A stretch of DNA of 64,000 nucleotides, from positions 1-64,000 of the forward strand of contig CACXCA010000002.1 of the NCBI GenBank assembly GCA_902766045.1. The letters are read 5' to 3'. The translations under genes and the position numbers were made by a program. This DNA is from an uncultured Bacteroidales bacterium. Lineage in GTDB: Bacteria > Bacteroidota > Bacteroidia > Bacteroidales > Paludibacteraceae. The notes under the pieces were generated by a model. That model ran no database searches. It was not told the origin of the DNA and worked only from the letters and a program-made list of their open reading frames with translations. This document shows positions 61,197 to 64,000 of this stretch, one piece after another. The number at the start of each line of letters is the position of its first letter. The stretch's first letter is position 1.

Positions 61197-62534
61197 ATGA
61201 CGACAACTCACAAATTCTTTGGGATTATCATCATCATACTTTTATCATTCTCATGTAAATCAATCATTAAAATTGGAAATGATCAGATGGTCATTGAACC
61301 TGCGGAGAACATTGAACCTGAACTTCCTGATGTCGACTTAGGCCCATGGGAATTTGAATCTGATTATAATGACTCCATTTTGAGAATTCTAAAGAAAAAC
61401 GACCCGTATGCTCCCGAAGGTGTCCGTTTCGATGTGGAAGATGTTACCATCTGTGATAGATTCAGTGGTGAAAAGGATGCTAAAATTCATTTTGAGGAAA
61501 TGACTATGAGAGAAATCTTGTATATGCCTGATGAGCATGCACAAAAAAGAATTGTGCCTTCCTCCGACCTTTTCAGTTCGAATGCTTTGCTTGAAACCGT
61601 AAGAGATGCTTACCACGGACATCATCCATTGGCTCTTTCTCCCGATGTGATCTGGCTTACTATCTGCCAAGGTATGTCTATCCATATTAATTTGAATTTT
61701 AAATCGTTAGAGGGTAAAATATACAAAAATGGACATCCTGATGCCATTCATGTGAGAGTTGATACCGTGGCGTTCGATTCCACCCAATGGAGTGTCGCGG
61801 TCGACTCATTAGCCCAACATACGCGTCGATATACCGATCCCTATTTTTACGAGGCTTTCGTGCCACAATTCAGTACGACCTCCCCTATCGATCATGTCGC
61901 CTACCAAATCACGCTTTTATATGCCCAACAAGAAGGCTTCTCATATTCTGTGGAATCGGGCTGTGGCATCCCTTGGATCGTTTTAAGGGGAACCACAGAA
62001 GATTGGGAAATGATAAAGAAAAAGTTATCCATATTAGACACCTTGGAGATGACGGAATGGAAGAAGTGCCTCCTCCCTATTATCGACCAGTTCATCTCCG
62101 CATCCAAAGGAAAGGCGAAAAAGTCGTTTTGGGCGAATATCTATAAAGACAAAACATCATATGGTACATATGCCATTACAGGCTGGATTCACCAACTCTT
62201 CCCATACATCACGAACAGGAATGATTCAACAACAGATTTACCGGATTGGGGAATTTCGGTAGATGGAATAACATATCAACCCAATCCTTTCCTCAACAAG
62301 AAAGTTACATCCAGCGACAACCTAACTTCTAATCATTTCCCCAGCAGCATATTAAAGGTGCCTTTCGTTTGGCATAACCACTACGAAGAAAGAACCGACT
62401 CGTTGTATCTCTGGAGCGGAATCTGGGGTGCAAAACAGTATGGCGACAAAACCTTGGAACCTTTCATCTCTTGGGTTTTGACCAAAGGGGAATATAAAAA
62501 GGGGAATTATCCTGTCGATGACGATGAAGAATAA
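61197..62534 (+). CDS. DUF4419 lipoprotein, tandem copy 2
   Basis: 445 residues. MTTTHKFFGIIIIILLSFSC is a lipoprotein signal with the same first five codons' product as copy 1. The DUF4419 domain (~80-430) is almost the same (LALSPDVIWLTICQG, CGIPWIVLRGTTEDWE). Differences concentrate in the N-terminal linker and around ~345, where ~18 residues (DSTTDLPDWGISVDGIT) are inserted. A recent tandem duplication. A 28-bp palindrome follows 40 bp after the stop. Confidence 0.8.
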   Translation: MTTTHKFFGIIIIILLSFSCKSIIKIGNDQMVIEPAENIEPELPDVDLGPWEFESDYNDSILRILKKNDPYAPEGVRFDVEDVTICDRFSGEKDAKIHFEEMTMREILYMPDEHAQKRIVPSSDLFSSNALLETVRDAYHGHHPLALSPDVIWLTICQGMSIHINLNFKSLEGKIYKNGHPDAIHVRVDTVAFDSTQWSVAVDSLAQHTRRYTDPYFYEAFVPQFSTTSPIDHVAYQITLLYAQQEGFSYSVESGCGIPWIVLRGTTEDWEMIKKKLSILDTLEMTEWKKCLLPIIDQFISASKGKAKKSFWANIYKDKTSYGTYAITGWIHQLFPYITNRNDSTTDLPDWGISVDGITYQPNPFLNKKVTSSDNLTSNHFPSSILKVPFVWHNHYEERTDSLYLWSGIWGAKQYGDKTLEPFISWVLTKGEYKKGNYPVDDDEE

Positions 62535-62573
62535 TCTTTGGCCTCTTGCCGTTTCTCGGTCATTCACCGCACC

Positions 62574-62601
62574 GTAGAGACGCAATGCATTGCGTCTCTA
62601 C
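62574..62601. repeat. Palindromic REP-like repeat, copy 3
   Basis: 28-bp perfect palindrome, arm GTAGAGACGCAATG; preceded by CGCACC as copy 4 is. Confidence 0.9.
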
Positions 62602-62620
62602 AATCAAAAACACCCTCCGT

Positions 62621-63127
62621 ATGATATCGCTCGAATTCTGGAAATATTTAAAATGCATGACCCTTATTTGCGTTTTCCTGCAAATCGGTGGTCTTATCGG
62701 TGCTGTTTGTACTCAATTATTAGATTCAATAATTGAATCTAATAATGCAATTATTGCCTCTGTCCTCTTTATAGTTACTGCATTGTCTCCTTTTTCCCTG
62801 TGGTACTACCGCCACACAAACGATGATCATCCTCTTTTGAGAGCCATCTTATTGGTTCTCTTTTCCACCATTTTAGGCATTGCTATTATGTTTCTTCTGC
62901 TGTATTTCATACTGGAGGGTATCGTCTATGTTTTTATGGGCTCTTCTACCGTTGTTGATACTATTGCTGGCATGTCGCTCATTGCTTCCCCATTCATATT
63001 GCTTTTATCCCTGCTATATACATCCTCGACGGTAGAGGGAACAATGGGTTCTCGTATGTGCCTCCTATTTTGGATATTACTGGCTGTCAGCCTGTTTTTT
63101 TTACCGTTGGTCGGATTGTTGTTATGA
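62621..63127 (+). CDS. Small membrane protein, unknown (paralogue of the next gene)
   Basis: 168 residues from ATG 62621 (MISLEFWKYLKC). The frame is open further upstream, but that stretch is the palindromic repeat and is not a credible coding region. Four hydrophobic segments (~14-34, ~42-62, ~76-100, ~118-160). The segment HPLLRAILLVLFSTI, and the opening FWKYLK, resemble HPRLKACLLFLISSV and FWHYLI in the next gene, suggesting a diverged pair. No recognised family. Confidence 0.6.
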   Translation: MISLEFWKYLKCMTLICVFLQIGGLIGAVCTQLLDSIIESNNAIIASVLFIVTALSPFSLWYYRHTNDDHPLLRAILLVLFSTILGIAIMFLLLYFILEGIVYVFMGSSTVVDTIAGMSLIASPFILLLSLLYTSSTVEGTMGSRMCLLFWILLAVSLFFLPLVGLLL

Positions 63128-63155
63128 ATCTGGTTAAATAAGGTCGGACTCGCAC

Positions 63156-63183
63156 CGTAGAGACGCAATGCATTGCGTCTCTA
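63156..63183. repeat. Palindromic REP-like repeat, copy 4
   Basis: 28-bp perfect palindrome, arm GTAGAGACGCAATG; preceded by CGCACC as copy 3. Confidence 0.9.
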
Positions 63184-63249
63184 CAATGCCCACAATCAAA
63201 TGATCACATCTAATAACGCATCTATATCCATATAAAACAAATTAAATAT

Positions 63250-63257
63250 TATATTTG
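63250..63257 (+). promoter_or_regulatory. Promoter -7 element of the right-edge gene
   Basis: TATATTTG, ~30 bp upstream of ATG 63287. Confidence 0.4.
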
Positions 63258-63286
63258 CAATTAACAAATTGAGCAAAAACAATCGT

Positions 63287-64000
63287 ATGAAATCACACAA
63301 ATTTTGGCATTATCTAATCATTGCTGTCATTCTAAATCTAATTTATGTGGCTGTAGATTCTTTTGCCTCAATCTATGGATTAAGTAGGCTATATTTTTAT
63401 TTTCATACTTTCGCTCCTGATGTTCTCATATTACTTATGATACTACTTGCCATAAGGTATGCCAAGAAAACGAAAGACAATCATCCTCGCTTAAAAGCTT
63501 GCTTATTGTTCTTGATTTCCTCTGTCATGACTTTTTTCCTAAAGGGGAAATTATATTCCATCACGTTAGCTATCTCTTCACTTTTCTCAATGTATCATAG
63601 TAATGATGAGATATATCCTTACCTTATTAACGTAAGTATATGTGATATTCAAGCATTGAATCGTTTTCAACAGCAAGAACCCTCAGAAAGAGACCGCGCA
63701 TCATTCTGCAGTTGGGCAAAAATCGGTAAAATTGATTCGAAAGACATAGAAACCCTCTCCTATTCTGATTCCATGCTCTCTGTTCTATGGACAATAGATA
63801 AAAATGGGATTGTGATGTCTGGAGAGAATAAAACAACGGGGGTATTAACAATAGATAGTTTGGAAATCATCAGTCCCGACTATTTTGGCATGACACATGA
63901 TGATGATGATATGTATATCTTTCCTACAATAATCCATGCACAGGATAGCTTAATAACGACAAATGGCATTTCTCAATTCAATAAAACGTTAACAAGTAAC
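63287..64000 (+). CDS. Membrane protein, unknown, truncated by the window edge
   Basis: 238 residues are visible with no stop before the edge. MKSHKFWHYLIIAVILNLIYVAVDS opens with a membrane span; further spans lie at ~40-60, ~68-86 and ~88-105. After that comes a soluble, probably extracytoplasmic or cytoplasmic domain (LNRFQQQEPSERDRASFCSW, GVLTIDSLEIISPDYFGM). The membrane half resembles the preceding gene (HPxL(K/R)AxLL motif). A TATATTTG promoter element and a palindromic repeat lie upstream. No recognised family. Confidence 0.65.
   Translation, partial: MKSHKFWHYLIIAVILNLIYVAVDSFASIYGLSRLYFYFHTFAPDVLILLMILLAIRYAKKTKDNHPRLKACLLFLISSVMTFFLKGKLYSITLAISSLFSMYHSNDEIYPYLINVSICDIQALNRFQQQEPSERDRASFCSWAKIGKIDSKDIETLSYSDSMLSVLWTIDKNGIVMSGENKTTGVLTIDSLEIISPDYFGMTHDDDDMYIFPTIIHAQDSLITTNGISQFNKTLTSN

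Noticed and set aside
62546-62620. N-terminal extension of the small membrane protein through the palindromic repeat
   Set aside because: The extension is translated repeat sequence and is followed by an ATG that begins a normal membrane-protein start.
59519-63286. CRISPR-like array from the repeated palindromes
   Set aside because: Copies are separated by whole genes, not by uniform short spacers, and no cas genes are present.

Overview
The window looks like a chromosomal segment of an AT-rich member of the Bacteroidota, most likely order Bacteroidales. Three things point there. Gene content and order are typical (tig-clpP-clpX-recQ, ClpC, DUF1508, BT0820-type HAD, DUF3108, HXXEE, DUF4419). 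At least five proteins end in type IX secretion (T9SS) sorting domains of type A (Por_Secre_tail-like) or type B (CHU_C/gliding-motility-like). Many genes are preceded by the Bacteroidota promoter element TAnnTTTG, several with an upstream TTG. T9SS use argues against the common gut Bacteroides; I cannot name the species. No tRNA, rRNA, CRISPR array, transposase or phage structural gene was recognised.

Layout. 1-4.8 kb: end of a secreted alpha/beta-hydrolase, a small lipoprotein and a 1,179-residue CotH-kinase surface protein. 4.9-10.3 kb: a compact four-gene minus-strand operon (LysM/PBP1-like protein, outer-membrane beta-barrel, RlmI-like rRNA methyltransferase, M48 peptidase). 10.6-16 kb: a T9SS type B protein, an alkylsulfatase, then about 1 kb of very AT-rich DNA with mirrored ATACAAA/TTTGTAT motifs leading into an XRE-type regulator. 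16-23 kb: grpE-dnaJ, indolepyruvate oxidoreductase subunit A, a PolB-like exonuclease, a small stand-alone transcription unit encoding a 19-residue peptide, a DUF1508 protein and a CCA-adding/poly(A) polymerase homologue. 23-36 kb: a giant T9SS type B adhesin-like protein, ClpC and a giant alpha-2-macroglobulin-like protein containing a SusC-plug-like insert. 36-39 kb: a tail-anchored LRR protein and an HXXEE membrane protein.

39-54.2 kb is mostly housekeeping: CvfB-like RNA-binding protein, trigger factor, ClpP, ClpX, RecQ, HAD phosphatase, RecR, HolA, EngB, an LpxL-like acyltransferase, a GT2 glycosyltransferase, DUF3108 and a dGTPase-like protein. Protein quality control is well represented (GrpE, DnaJ, ClpC, trigger factor, ClpP, ClpX).

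54.2-64 kb is accessory: a membrane protein, a PlsC-like acyltransferase, a T9SS-tail protein paired with a PL1 pectate lyase, a putAbiC-like abortive-infection candidate, a tandem pair of DUF4419 lipoproteins and two related small membrane proteins (the last running off the window). This end is punctuated by near-identical 28-bp perfect palindromes that also occur at 1.2 kb and, as a compensated variant, at 18.0 kb. The observations I rate highest are the palindrome family and its DUF4419/membrane-protein cassette, the mirrored motif cluster at the XRE regulator, the macroglobulin/plug chimera, and the isolated small-peptide transcript.
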